Positions 35,680-44,672 of a stretch of 64,000 bases of DNA are shown here, one piece after another. The notes under the pieces were generated by a model. It saw only the letters and a program-made list of their open reading frames with translations, had not been told where the DNA came from and searched no databases. Source of the stretch: Alphaproteobacteria bacterium (lineage in GTDB: Bacteria; Pseudomonadota; Alphaproteobacteria; Rhodospirillales; Rhodospirillaceae); NCBI GenBank assembly GCA_030835385.1, contig JAURPI010000005.1, forward strand, positions 1-64,000, read 5' to 3'. The position numbers were made by a program, and so were the translations under genes. Each line of letters starts with the position of its first letter. Within the stretch, counting starts at the first letter, position 1.

Positions 35680-36773
35680 GTTTTTTGCTCTGGATAGAGA
35701 TTTAACAAGCCCTGAACGGAAGCCTCGCATATGCCACGTTCTGTAATTAATCCTGTGACATATCGCGCGGGTGTTACATCAAATGCAACGTTTAGGGCAG
35801 CAGTGTCGTCAGGTGTAATTTGAACTGAGGCTACCTCACCCTCAGAATCCTTGCCCCACACATGGGTGACTTCCTCGGGTGAACGAATTTCTATCGGAAC
35901 ATCGCGAATGCTATCATTGATAGACCAATCTATGGTCGAGTGAGGTAGCGCAACATAGAAAGGAACGTCATTATCATGGGCAGCCAAAGCCTTGAGATAG
36001 GTTCCAACCTTGTTGCAGACGTCACCAGCGGCCGTCGTACGGTCTGTCCCTACGATACACATGTCGACCTGCCCATGCTGCATCAGGTGTCCGCTGGCGT
36101 TGCCTACGATCACAGTGTGTTTAACTCCGTGTTTGCCTAGTTCCCACGCAGTTAAACTGGCACCCTGATTTCGCGGACGGGTTTCATCAGCCCATACATG
36201 TACGGGGACGCCTTTTTCGTGAGCGCCGTATATCGCAGATAATGCTGTGCCCCAGTCTACCGTCGCCAACCATCCCGCGTTGCAATGCGTAAGGATGTTG
36301 ATGCGGTCTGGCCTTCCCTTACTTATCCATAGTTTTTCGATAATACTTGCGCCGTGTTCGCCTATGGCGCGGCAGGTTGCGACATCGTCTTCACATATTT
36401 CTGAGGCTCGTTGGTAGGCAGCAGCTTCGCGCTGGCTCTCTGGTAACGGTATCAGCACCTCTTTTAAATTGTTCAATGCCCAGGCCAGGTTGCTTGCTGT
36501 CGGACGCGTCTGGAGCAGTGCATCTGAGGCTGAATCTAGGTTGGTGTCACTCGCGTCCTCTCGCATCGCCAAGGCTAGACCATAGGCCCCCGTAGCTCCG
36601 ATAAGAGGTGCGCCTCGGACCAGCATGTCGCGGATAGCTGTCGCAGCGTCCAGAGCTGACTTTAGGTCAGCAATCTCAAAAATATGAGGCAGCTTCGTTT
36701 GATCAATTATATGGACTGTTTGGCCATCATCCGCCAACCAAATACTGCGATAAGGCGTGCCATCGATCTTCAT
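35676..36773 (-). CDS. mtnA: S-methyl-5-thioribose-1-phosphate isomerase MtnA
   Basis: Converts methylthioribose-1-phosphate (or 5-deoxyribose-1-phosphate) to the ribulose form. The 365 aa protein of the eIF2B-alpha-like family shows [20 protein letters not shown] near the N-terminus, the catalytic Cys in [37 protein letters not shown] and the catalytic Asp in [20 protein letters not shown]. It starts 11 bases after mtnP and overlaps the aldolase gene by 4 bases. Confidence 0.96.
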   Translation of the reverse strand: MKIDGTPYRSIWLADDGQTVHIIDQTKLPHIFEIADLKSALDAATAIRDMLVRGAPLIGATGAYGLALAMREDASDTNLDSASDALLQTRPTASNLAWALNNLKEVLIPLPESQREAAAYQRASEICEDDVATCRAIGEHGASIIEKLWISKGRPDRINILTHCNAGWLATVDWGTALSAIYGAHEKGVPVHVWADETRPRNQGASLTAWELGKHGVKHTVIVGNASGHLMQHGQVDMCIVGTDRTTAAGDVCNKVGTYLKALAAHDNDVPFYVALPHSTIDWSINDSIRDVPIEIRSPEEVTHVWGKDSEGEVASVQITPDDTAALNVAFDVTPARYVTGLITERGICEASVQGLLNLYPEQKT

Positions 36774-36784
36774 GATGTCCGTCC

Positions 36785-37672
36785 TTATTCACCAAGGACA
36801 CGGGCAACAAGTGGGCCAAGAGCCTTAACCTTATCTGGGTCTTGGGACTCTGGCGCCGTAATAATCGAATTATCGAGCGCGGTATGACAGCCTTGGCTGC
36901 ACGTTTCACGTCGTTCAGCCAGCATTGGAATTACCGCCTTCACAAGGGCGCGCGCCTGATCGGCATTCGACAACAGGGTTTGAATGACTTGGTCTACCGA
37001 GACGGCGTCATGATCTGGGTGCCAACAATCGTAATCTGTCACCATCGCAACGGTGGCAAAGCATATCTCTGCTTCTCGGGCTAGTTTGGCCTCAGGCATA
37101 TTGGTCATGCCGATGACGTCACAGTCCCAAGACCGATACAAATTTGATTCTGCTAGAGTGGAGAATTGAGGCCCCTCCATCGCGAGGTAGGTGCCACCGC
37201 TCTGATATGGAATTTCAAGATCTCTAACCGCGGACTCGAGATTAGTGCAAAGGCGCCCACATGTAGGATGAGCCACAGACACATGAGCGACAAAACCTTC
37301 TCCAAAGAAACTTTTTGCCCGTGCAAACGTGCGATCAATGAATTGGTCGACTAATACAAAGGTGCCTGGCGGCAACTCTTCTTTGAATGACCCGCAGGCG
37401 CTGAGCGACAGTATCTCTGTCACACCTAAGGTTTTGAGGGCGTAGATATTGGCGCGATAGTTTAGGTCAGATGGGGATAGCTTATGACCGCGGCCATGCC
37501 GAGGCAGAAAGACCACTTTCTGGTCCCCATAGGTCCCAGTTAGCAATTGATCAGATGGTGGCCCATAGGGTGTTTCTACGTTGACCCAACTCGTATTTTT
37601 GAGTCCGTCGATGTCGTAGAGGCCCGACCCGCCGATAATACCGATGACGGGCGGTGTTTCTGCCTGAGCCAC
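36785..37672 (-). CDS. mtnP: S-methyl-5'-thioadenosine phosphorylase
   Basis: Phosphorolysis of 5'-methylthioadenosine (a product of SAM-dependent reactions) to adenine and methylthioribose-1-phosphate. The 295 aa protein has [15 protein letters not shown], the phosphate-binding [14 protein letters not shown], and [20 protein letters not shown], followed by [20 protein letters not shown], the classic PNP/MTAP family 2 signature. The start is GTG at 37672 with a GGAG Shine-Dalgarno. It leads the mtnP-mtnA-aldolase operon. The window also encodes several SAM-methyltransferase-fold proteins, but MTA arises from polyamine or homoserine-lactone synthesis rather than methyl transfer. Confidence 0.96.
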   Translation of the reverse strand: MAQAETPPVIGIIGGSGLYDIDGLKNTSWVNVETPYGPPSDQLLTGTYGDQKVVFLPRHGRGHKLSPSDLNYRANIYALKTLGVTEILSLSACGSFKEELPPGTFVLVDQFIDRTFARAKSFFGEGFVAHVSVAHPTCGRLCTNLESAVRDLEIPYQSGGTYLAMEGPQFSTLAESNLYRSWDCDVIGMTNMPEAKLAREAEICFATVAMVTDYDCWHPDHDAVSVDQVIQTLLSNADQARALVKAVIPMLAERRETCSQGCHTALDNSIITAPESQDPDKVKALGPLVARVLGE

Positions 37673-37796
37673 TCTTTTTTCTCCTTTAGGGTGGGCGGAA
37701 GTGTGACACAGGCCACGAAACCCACAAAGTCATCTTGACCCCGCCCGGACCCTCCGGTATCCCGCTCATCTTGTAATTGATCGCTTCACTTCATGC

Positions 37797-37886
37797 GGAT
37801 GGGTGGCCGAGCGGTTGAAGGCACTGGTCTTGAAAACCAGCAGGCGTGAAAGCGTCTCGTGGGTTCGAATCCCACCCCATCCGCCA
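37797..37886 (+). tRNA. tRNA-Ser (anticodon UGA)
   Basis: A 90-base class II tRNA. The acceptor stem is GGATGGG (37797-37803) pairing with CCCATCC (37876-37882), with discriminator G and encoded CCA. The D-arm region is TGGCCGAGCGG, the anticodon stem CTGGT/ACCAG presents TGA (37831-37833), a long variable arm (CAGGCGTGAAAGCGTC) follows, and the T-arm contains GGGTTCGAATCCC. The long variable arm and UGA anticodon identify serine. No other RNA gene is seen nearby. Confidence 0.97.
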
Positions 37887-38149
37887 GATCTTTCAGAAAA
37901 ACTTTTCTTATCAATTGCTTGACTTAAGAGTGGCTCAGGTCAAATCTCCATAACGGAATTTGACAAATAACGAGCATAGAATTCTGCCAGTCTAGGTGGA
38001 ACACCTTCACCGTAGGCGTGCGCTAATCCGATTCTTCGGCAGTGCCTTTCCGTATAGCAGCGGTAGCGGTTTGTCAGTTTGCGACTAGTCCTCTTTTTGG
38101 CCAGGTGTTCTCTGGTCAGCCCTAGTGAATTGAAAAATCTCTTCTGATC

Positions 38150-38899
38150 CTAAAAAAGTGCCGAATAACCCTCTTCTTCTGGGCCTAAGCTTTCTAGAAA
38201 CGCTTGTATTTTCGGGTCCGCTTTAACTTCTTCAGAAACGTATTCTAATATATCTCTGGGCGCGTGCCCTAGGTTTTTAGTTGTGTTCAATGCTTTCATC
38301 ACAATTTCTATGTCAGATTTTAAGTTCTCTGCGGCAGAAGAGAGTGCATGCCCATTCGATTCAACTGCTGTCAAAACTATCTCTCTATCGCCCTTGAGGT
38401 CTTCGGAAGCATATTGCAGAGCCGTACCATTTTTGAGAACAGCCGCTAAAACTATCTCTCTGTCTCCCATCAACTCTGCGTCATCACTTATAAAAATAAG
38501 CGAATATCTGCCCCGTTCAGATCTGCAGGCAGTCAGAACTATTTCTCTATCTCCTCGGATCTCCCAGTAAACATCTTCAAGCGCATCGCTATTATTTCTT
38601 ACCGCTGCCATAGCAACGTCTTTGCTTTTTTTTAAGGCTTTCCGAGGCCCACTCTAGAGCCCTCCCATGTTTGCTGACTAGTGGTAATACTATTTCGTTG
38701 TCGGCGGCCAAATCTGAGGATACGTATTCAAACTGTCTGTAAGAAAAATCATCTTCATCACTCATTTGTTCAACCCAAGCCATTATAATCTCCTTATCTG
38801 ATCTAAGTTCTTCAGATAGATCCTCTAAGGAGTTTTCATCGTAAAAAAAACTCCGTTCTTTATTAAGTCGAGAACTTTGGCCTTATCACTTACTTGCAT
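38150..38899 (-). pseudogene. DUF4116-repeat protein gene broken by two homopolymer frameshifts
   Basis: Reads as three pieces: a start at 38899 (MQVSDKAKVLDLIKNGVFF, with GGAG seven bases upstream), a middle piece from about 38841 to 38634, and the 3' piece ending at 38150. Repairing one base in the 8-T run at 38843-38850 (minus strand) and one in the 8-A run at 38626-38633 gives a continuous protein of about 249 aa. It is built of repeats of the form GDREIVLTAVESNGHALSSA, the DUF4116 type, probably 7-8 units. The two shifts cancel, so the ends share a frame. This is either real decay or homopolymer sequencing error. Function unknown. Confidence 0.7.
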
Positions 38900-38941
38900 T
38901 TTTAGGCTCCGTTTTAATTTCAGGTGATTAATAGGTAGGCC

Positions 38942-38965
38942 TTCCTGGGGCAAAAATGCCAGGAA
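38942..38965. other. Hairpin upstream of the DUF4116 gene
   Basis: Inverted repeat TTCCTGG / CCAGGAA with a 10-base loop, followed by AAAACC. It lies about 43 bases before the DUF4116 start on the minus strand and could be a terminator of the upstream minus-strand transcript (SNase gene) or an operator. The surrounding 38900-39155 region has no other feature I can support. Confidence 0.35.
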
Positions 38966-39155
38966 AACCGCACAGTGTTCGGCCTAGGGTCAATTAGCTG
39001 AAATTACTTTCCATTGCTATTGTGACGCTGTTTTTGCTCAATTAAAGGACTTTGCCAACCAATCACCAAGCCCTCCTCGAAACTACCCGCATGTTCGAAC
39101 TACGGATCGATAACCATCTACCAGAACTTCGCGCACACCCGAAGAACGGACTCAT

Positions 39156-39626
39156 CTAGTGTACTCTGCGCCACTTCCATGGTGTGATAAAGGTGCCATT
39201 CCACAGACCGCGCCCACCGGTTTTCGCCACCGCTTCCTCGTCCACATAGTCTTTTGAGTAAATTCGGTACGCCAGCGCCCAACCGTTGCTAACCATCCAC
39301 TCACCTATATCAGTTCCGTCCGGCATGAAACACTTAGCAACCATGCGGCCATAGCGGTCTGTGTCTAACCGCTCACAACTAAGACCGGCACCGCCCACAT
39401 AATCGCGTAACGCCTTGGATGCTTCTTGCCCACATAACCAATCCAGCCCATCACGCTGACAGGTTTGCTTGGTCTCGGGAGCATCAATGCCATACAGACG
39501 TATCCGTGTTCCGTCTATTACCAGGGTGTCGCCATCAACGATGCGTGGTGTGCCTGAAATGCTTGCGACATCTGAAGCCGCGAGCGCTGGTGAGGTTAGG
39601 AGTAGTAGGGCCGCAAAAAGCTTCAT
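39156..39626 (-). CDS. Secreted SNase-like (thermonuclease-family) nuclease
   Basis: A 156 aa protein with a signal peptide (MKLFAALLLLTSPALAA). The OB-fold SNase core shows RIVDGDTLVIDGTRIRLYGI with the Asp/Arg catalytic set: VDGDT, RLYGIDAPE, then the Glu/Arg positions in TDRYGRMVAKCF. Four or five Cys residues suggest disulfides after export. It probably degrades nucleic acids outside the cytoplasm. It stands alone on the minus strand between two decayed elements. Confidence 0.9.
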   Translation of the reverse strand: MKLFAALLLLTSPALAASDVASISGTPRIVDGDTLVIDGTRIRLYGIDAPETKQTCQRDGLDWLCGQEASKALRDYVGGAGLSCERLDTDRYGRMVAKCFMPDGTDIGEWMVSNGWALAYRIYSKDYVDEEAVAKTGGRGLWNGTFITPWKWRRVH

Positions 39627-39791
39627 TGGTGGGTCTAAAAGAATTTCCGATTGGTTTATGAATGGTAGTATCCACCCATGCTCAAAGGAACCCTACAAGA
39701 CTGGCTTGACGCGCACGTCACTATTTTCCTTCCGCCTTAAAACTGGGCCAAGTGTTGCTTAGCATTTAGTCTGGATTTTGGAGGGCTGGAG

Positions 39792-39863
39792 ATGGCCCGG
39801 AAGCGGCATTCGGACGAGGATGTATTGAATCTGCTGCGGCAGATTGAGCTGGACCTGTCCTAG
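39792..39863 (+). mobile_element. 5' stub of an IS3-family transposase orfA
   Basis: A 23-codon ORF reading MARKRHSDEDVLNLLRQIEL, which matches the start of IS3-family OrfA proteins (x-R-K-R-H-S-x-E-x-x-x-x-L-L-R). It stops at TAG 39861-39863, inside a CTAG that is also the stop of the convergent membrane-protein gene. The rest of the element (helix-turn-helix, orfB integrase) is missing. The 60-odd bases before it (ACTGGGCCAAGTGTTGCTT) may contain the left terminal repeat, but no partner end is visible. Confidence 0.6.
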
Positions 39864-40561
39864 AACATAGCCGCGAATTTCAGCACCATTTCGTTACCTG
39901 GCTTAACCACACCCAAGACCGCCTCTAGAAAAACGATAAACCAAATAAACAGAACCCAAGGTTTCGCATTCTTTAGCCCGGCGGCCATTTTGGTGTTTTC
40001 TTCAGCAGTAATTGAGCCCTTGGCCAATGCCTGTATGCCAGCAATATAGTCTGGCAAGTGCCGCCGGATCATTACGCCACACAAGATTAACAAGCCAAAC
40101 AGTCCGACTTTTGCTGTTAGCCATGGCGTATCAGCCAGACGACCAGTGTAAAGCGTGTAGGCCACCGACAACGCTATTCCTGCGATTAAAATACGACGTA
40201 GCCAGGTGTCTACGACCCCCATCGTTTTGGCGAGCGGATTGCCGTGGTTGAAATGCATGTAGATCACCATGAACAACCAGACCGGAGATAAAATCCAGAG
40301 GGCGATCATCTGTCCTGGATAGTGATCAACACCTTGAAAGCTAGCCAATTGCGCACCGATCGTTAGCATGAGTGTCATGCAGATTCTCGGTATCAAATCC
40401 AAGTCCATCATAATTTTTGAAGCGGTCAGGCGTGTTTCAGCTGAATACTTCGGATTGATCACGAAGCCACTGGAATAGAAGACGCCGATATCGCCACCGA
40501 GCCAGTACACAAAGCCCAAGAGGTGTAAGATGAGAAAAAGATCGTACGCAAATTCGGTCAT
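39860..40561 (-). CDS. Polytopic membrane protein of unknown function
   Basis: A 233 aa protein with about six membrane helices (first LFLILHLLGFVYWLGGDIGV, last WVLFIWFIVFLEAVLGVV). Conserved-looking features include HLLGFVYWLGGD at the N-terminus, the pattern of CopD/DUF2214-like membrane proteins, and several His that could bind haem or metal. I cannot name it with confidence. The stop overlaps the IS3 stub at CTAG. It precedes, on the same strand, nothing closely; the ferredoxin-type gene lies 144 bases upstream, so it could be a membrane partner of the Mo enzyme. Confidence 0.75.
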   Translation of the reverse strand: MTEFAYDLFLILHLLGFVYWLGGDIGVFYSSGFVINPKYSAETRLTASKIMMDLDLIPRICMTLMLTIGAQLASFQGVDHYPGQMIALWILSPVWLFMVIYMHFNHGNPLAKTMGVVDTWLRRILIAGIALSVAYTLYTGRLADTPWLTAKVGLFGLLILCGVMIRRHLPDYIAGIQALAKGSITAEENTKMAAGLKNAKPWVLFIWFIVFLEAVLGVVKPGNEMVLKFAAMF

Positions 40562-40705
40562 AGTCTATCCCCTGACGAAGGCCCCAGAATGAGCTTAAAT
40601 TTGGCTGAATAATGCTGTTTATGGAAGAGAGTAGATAACAATTTCAGACTACACCAAAGTTCTGGATCAATACCAGATTCCTTGCCTACAGCAACAAGCG
40701 TTACA

Positions 40706-41557
40706 TTATCCCTCAAGCATCAATGTGCCGAGATAGAGACTCTCCTCTTGAACCTCGACTTTGGCAGAGTATTTGCCACCTGAGCCCTGGCTAATCTCAA
40801 GATCATAGGCGCCACTTCCCGGTGCTAACTTGTCCAGTTTGAATTCTCCAAAAACATCGGTCGACGCGCGAGCGATTTCAATTCCATTTTGGGACAAAAC
40901 GGCAGTGGCATTTTCCGCGCATTCGTCGACGCCATCGATCATGGTGACAACAGAACCGGCTACAAAGCAGCTATTCATCAAATGCAGGTTTTTGTAATAA
41001 ACGCGCGGCTTTGTTCCCTCCTCGGGAAGAAGCACGTCTAGCTCTTCTTCCCCTTTGATCCGCTGCATTTCAGCATCGCTGACTTTCAGAGTCTCAAAGA
41101 CATTTGTTGGGCAACTTTGCTGTGCGCGGGGCTTGGTCCAGCCTGAATCCAATAGATGGGCGTCGAATATCCACGCCTGAGGTATTTGCTTCTCTTCATT
41201 CCAGTAAACGGCGCCATATGGGCAGGCATCGACTATTTCTTTCTGCCCTTTGGATTTTTCTGGATCGATAATAACAATGCCGTCCGAGCGTTTTTTGATA
41301 GCGCCGTCTTTAGCAACCTTCATGCACGGCGCATTATCACAGTGATTGCACATCACGGGCATAAAATTAGCTTCTACAATTGGGTAGCTTCCCCGCTCCT
41401 TGTGGCGGATATCAACCCAACTGTGCTCTTTCTCAGGCTGAGCCGCCGCGTACCCTGGAAAGTCATTGCTAATGTGCTCGTCCTTAGCGGCAAGAAAACA
41501 ATTGCGACAATTGTCGCAGCGGGCAACATCAACGACCAGATTCCACTTCTTACTCAT
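40706..41557 (-). CDS. Transhydroxylase-type iron-sulfur small subunit
   Basis: Electron-transfer subunit of about 283 aa. The ATG at 41557 overlaps the large-subunit stop as TAATG; the ORF-track start at 41599 lies inside that gene. Cys motifs for [4Fe-4S] clusters are CDNCRNCFLAAKDEH, CNHCDNAPCMKVAKDGA, CPYGAVYW and QSCPTNVFETLK. The C-terminal 80 residues (GVDECAENATAVLSQNGIEI...TDVFGEFKLDKL) form an added carboxypeptidase-regulatory/transthyretin-like beta domain, a layout matching the beta subunit of pyrogallol-phloroglucinol transhydroxylase. It has no signal peptide, so the complex is likely cytoplasmic. Confidence 0.85.
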   Translation of the reverse strand: MSKKWNLVVDVARCDNCRNCFLAAKDEHISNDFPGYAAAQPEKEHSWVDIRHKERGSYPIVEANFMPVMCNHCDNAPCMKVAKDGAIKKRSDGIVIIDPEKSKGQKEIVDACPYGAVYWNEEKQIPQAWIFDAHLLDSGWTKPRAQQSCPTNVFETLKVSDAEMQRIKGEEELDVLLPEEGTKPRVYYKNLHLMNSCFVAGSVVTMIDGVDECAENATAVLSQNGIEIARASTDVFGEFKLDKLAPGSGAYDLEISQGSGGKYSAKVEVQEESLYLGTLMLEG

Positions 41558-44520
41558 TAGACCGCCTCCGCCCGTTGCCACGTATCGACGCCGGTCCATT
41601 TCTCCATCTGGATTAAGGTCGTGTTGGGCTTAATGCTGTGGGTATGCTCCGTCATATTTTCGCTTGAGTTGAGCATGTTAACGCAACCACCGAGGTCTGT
41701 TGAATTTCCTGGCTCTCCAGCAGGTCTATATTCAGCTGATGCCGTTGGGGCACTCACCACACCCGGCTGAACGCGGTCTGTCACAAAAGCGGCGCAAACA
41801 ACAGACCCACGGTGATTCCACAATCGAATCAGATCACCACTCGCAATATCTCTATCTCGCGCATCTTTGCCGCTAATCGTGGCAACCAAATATTCGTGGC
41901 CGTCTACTCTCAACCGATGATCTTTGATGTCTCTTATCGTACAGCCCTTCTCATCTCCCATAATGTGGAAGGGATAACGGGTGTGCGGGGTTAGAAGCTG
42001 GAGAGGAAAGCCAGACAGGTGCTCATCTCTCTCTGGGTCCTCGTAGGTCGGCATATATTTATTCAGGGGCGGACGCCCAGAATCATCGATGTTCTTGAGT
42101 GAACTCGCGACAAACTCAAATTTGCCTGATGTTGTTTGTAGTCCCTCGCCAAAATTACCCTTGTAATCAGCGGGCAATGGATATGGTTCTGGGGTGTCTT
42201 TCTTACGCCCTTCATAAAACCAGCGATTTCCGGTAGGAGCGCGTGTCCCTTCAGAGACCGGCGGCACGACGTAGTAACCCTTTTTGAGGAAGTGCTTCCA
42301 CGTAATGTGCTTAGACATGTCAGATGAATCAAAAGCGCGCTTACACCAATCTAGCTCAGTATTACCGCCTTCAGAGTACATCGCCCCCATATCGAGGCGC
42401 TTCATAATCTCTAAGAAGATATCATGATCTGATTTCGATTCTCCGAGAGGTTCAATGCACTTGTGTTGCATTGAAATAACGCGGTGATTGTTCATGGAGT
42501 ACATGTGATGAACGTAACCCGCGCCCACATTGTACCACTCACCAATGTCATCGTGTTCAAAGACCGTGCATGCCGGTAGAACAATGTCGGCGTACTTTGT
42601 TTCGCCCTCCCACCAGATTGATTGGTTTACCACGAAGGGAAGTTTCTCGGATTGATACATCTTGATGTAACGGTTGGAGTCCATCTGTGTGCCCATGGAT
42701 GAACTGCCGTATTTGTACATCATCTCAATCTTGGCGTGGCCAGGCGCAGGATAGCCAACCTTCATGAATTGACCTTGAACCGTTGACACATCGGTCAGGT
42801 GACCAAGGGCGACGCCGTCAAGTATTGCCTCGGGGATAAACTTCCGCGGTATCGCCTGCCGCACCGTACTCATGGTGACGATATGCGGCATGCGTTGATA
42901 GTTATTGGCCGCGTTTGCGCTTTGTGTCAGTTCGCCAGACATACCGCCTTCGGCATATCCCGGGAAATAGAATGAGAAATCTACGGGTGCGCCGAACTGG
43001 AGATTGCCAAAGTTAACACCTGGTCGTCCATAGCCCTGCATGGCGCCGAGAATAGTCATCATCCGGGCCCATTGCGCCCCCATGGGACCACGCCCTGCTC
43101 CACCGAGACCACAGCCCCAACTTCCGGCGCCAAGATAGGTTTTTTTACGACCCCACTCTCGTGCAAGGGCTCGCACGTCGCGCGCCGGGATGCCCGTTTC
43201 CTTTTCTTGCCAATCTGGATCTTTAGGCGTGTTATCTGAGAGGCCGAGAATGTAATCCTTCCATTCCTCAAAGCCCTCGGTTCGCTTCTCTACAAACTCT
43301 TTGTCGTAAGTTCCTTCGGTGATCCAGACATGACATAAAGCTTGTGCTAATGCGGCATCTGTTCCTGGTTTTGGTGCGAACCACTTGCCGCCCATTAGGG
43401 CTGCCGTATGATTGAGATAAGGATCAATGTGCACCATTTTGATGCCCAGTTCCTTTGCCCAGGCCCGTCGGATGGTTCCTTCATAGCCATAGGTTTTGTC
43501 TGGATCGCTTGACCAGAAAACCATCATCTCTGCTTCTTTAAGGCAGTCTTCTACTGTGCCATAAAATTCTGGCGTACCGAGGCGCATGCTATTGCCCCAG
43601 TGGTGCATCGCTCCCCAAAACCAGCCTTCCCAACTATCGGGGCTGCCCATCATTTTTGTGCAGCCTAGAAGATTGGTGAATCTTCCAAACGCACTCAGGT
43701 AGTGACCAAAGTTACCCCATTGATGGTGTGATCCTGAGTTCGCAAATATTGCGCCGCGGCCCTTCGCCTTGGAGCGCTTGATTTCTTTTACTACTATATC
43801 GAGAGCTTCATCCCAGCTGATCGGGACAAACTCAGATTTGCCGCGGTTCTGAATATTGCGTTCGCCATCGACATCAAAATCCACCCGCTTCATCGGTGAC
43901 ATGATCCGATCTTCGGAATAGACCATCGACTTCAGGGCCAAGCCATGCGCTGCCAATGAGGTCTTACGAGGTGGCGTAAATTTCTTGCCCCGCGCTTCAA
44001 TAGTCCACGACTCTGCGTCGTCGTCATCGAATTCCATCGGTGTAATTCGAATAATTTTACCTTCTTTGACGTAGACAAAGATGGGGCCGCCATTTGTACC
44101 GTTGGTGTACCGGGTGACACCATTGCCCATATCGGTGCCGCTCTTCCAACCCACGGTGGTCATATAAGTCAAAGTGGAGGCGAACCAGACGACGAGTTCG
44201 TCAGGCCCTTCCATGCCGACTTTGAAGTTTTTCGCTGCATCAATGCGGGTCAATTGGTCAAATGGAGGCGTTAGAAATTCGGCCGCAATTGCCTTGTTAT
44301 GAAAGAAGAGGGAGAGATCTGGATTCTTATGAATTCCGCTCCCTGACTTAATTTTACCGTTCATGAACTGAATCCAACGTCCCGCTGAATTATCTTTCAG
44401 TTTGAACTGAGCAATGACGTCCCGCTCTTTCACACGAGCAGCGAACTTAGGATAAATACGGGTTGCTATACGGAGGGCCTGAACCAACCCCCATAGAATG
44501 ACAGAAAACTTCATTAACAT
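41557..44520 (-). CDS. Mo-bis-MGD enzyme large subunit, transhydroxylase-like, with SCP2-like N-terminal domain
   Basis: A 987 aa DMSO-reductase-family protein. Residues about 1-130 (AARVKERDVIAQFKLKDNSA, then a segment about NGKIKSGSG and NPDLSLFF) look like an SCP2-type lipid/hydrophobe-binding domain; the Mo domain follows. There is no Fe-S Cys motif, as in transhydroxylase alpha subunits. The sequences SGSHHQWGNFG and GSPDSWEGWFW place a His 30 residues before an Asp-Ser pair, the same spacing as His144 to Asp174-Ser175 (Ser ligating Mo) of Pelobacter pyrogallol transhydroxylase (spacing from memory of the structure). It may act on polyphenols or another hydroxylated ring, but the substrate is unproven. 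Confidence 0.85.
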   Translation of the reverse strand: MLMKFSVILWGLVQALRIATRIYPKFAARVKERDVIAQFKLKDNSAGRWIQFMNGKIKSGSGIHKNPDLSLFFHNKAIAAEFLTPPFDQLTRIDAAKNFKVGMEGPDELVVWFASTLTYMTTVGWKSGTDMGNGVTRYTNGTNGGPIFVYVKEGKIIRITPMEFDDDDAESWTIEARGKKFTPPRKTSLAAHGLALKSMVYSEDRIMSPMKRVDFDVDGERNIQNRGKSEFVPISWDEALDIVVKEIKRSKAKGRGAIFANSGSHHQWGNFGHYLSAFGRFTNLLGCTKMMGSPDSWEGWFWGAMHHWGNSMRLGTPEFYGTVEDCLKEAEMMVFWSSDPDKTYGYEGTIRRAWAKELGIKMVHIDPYLNHTAALMGGKWFAPKPGTDAALAQALCHVWITEGTYDKEFVEKRTEGFEEWKDYILGLSDNTPKDPDWQEKETGIPARDVRALAREWGRKKTYLGAGSWGCGLGGAGRGPMGAQWARMMTILGAMQGYGRPGVNFGNLQFGAPVDFSFYFPGYAEGGMSGELTQSANAANNYQRMPHIVTMSTVRQAIPRKFIPEAILDGVALGHLTDVSTVQGQFMKVGYPAPGHAKIEMMYKYGSSSMGTQMDSNRYIKMYQSEKLPFVVNQSIWWEGETKYADIVLPACTVFEHDDIGEWYNVGAGYVHHMYSMNNHRVISMQHKCIEPLGESKSDHDIFLEIMKRLDMGAMYSEGGNTELDWCKRAFDSSDMSKHITWKHFLKKGYYVVPPVSEGTRAPTGNRWFYEGRKKDTPEPYPLPADYKGNFGEGLQTTSGKFEFVASSLKNIDDSGRPPLNKYMPTYEDPERDEHLSGFPLQLLTPHTRYPFHIMGDEKGCTIRDIKDHRLRVDGHEYLVATISGKDARDRDIASGDLIRLWNHRGSVVCAAFVTDRVQPGVVSAPTASAEYRPAGEPGNSTDLGGCVNMLNSSENMTEHTHSIKPNTTLIQMEKWTGVDTWQRAEAV

Positions 44521-44628
44521 CTCCTGGTACGCGCACGGTATTTGGCCGTCTGCGCGGTATTTTCTTGAATGCTAACCTAAATGCGCTGGCCAAGCTTTGG
44601 CAATACCTGCGAACCAATGTCTAGCCTG

Positions 44629-44672
44629 CCTAAATTGCATAGGAGCGCGTACTGGGGAGGTCTTAATTTAGG
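44629..44672. repeat. 8-bp inverted repeat in the DUF1838-Mo enzyme spacer
   Basis: CCTAAATT and AATTTAGG, perfect inverted repeat with a 28-base spacer, the right arm ending at the DUF1838 stop. It lies upstream of the Mo-enzyme start on the minus strand together with a short hairpin GCCAA-GCT-TTGGC at 44589-44601. It may be an operator for the Mo-enzyme operon or simply a terminator stem. Confidence 0.35.
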
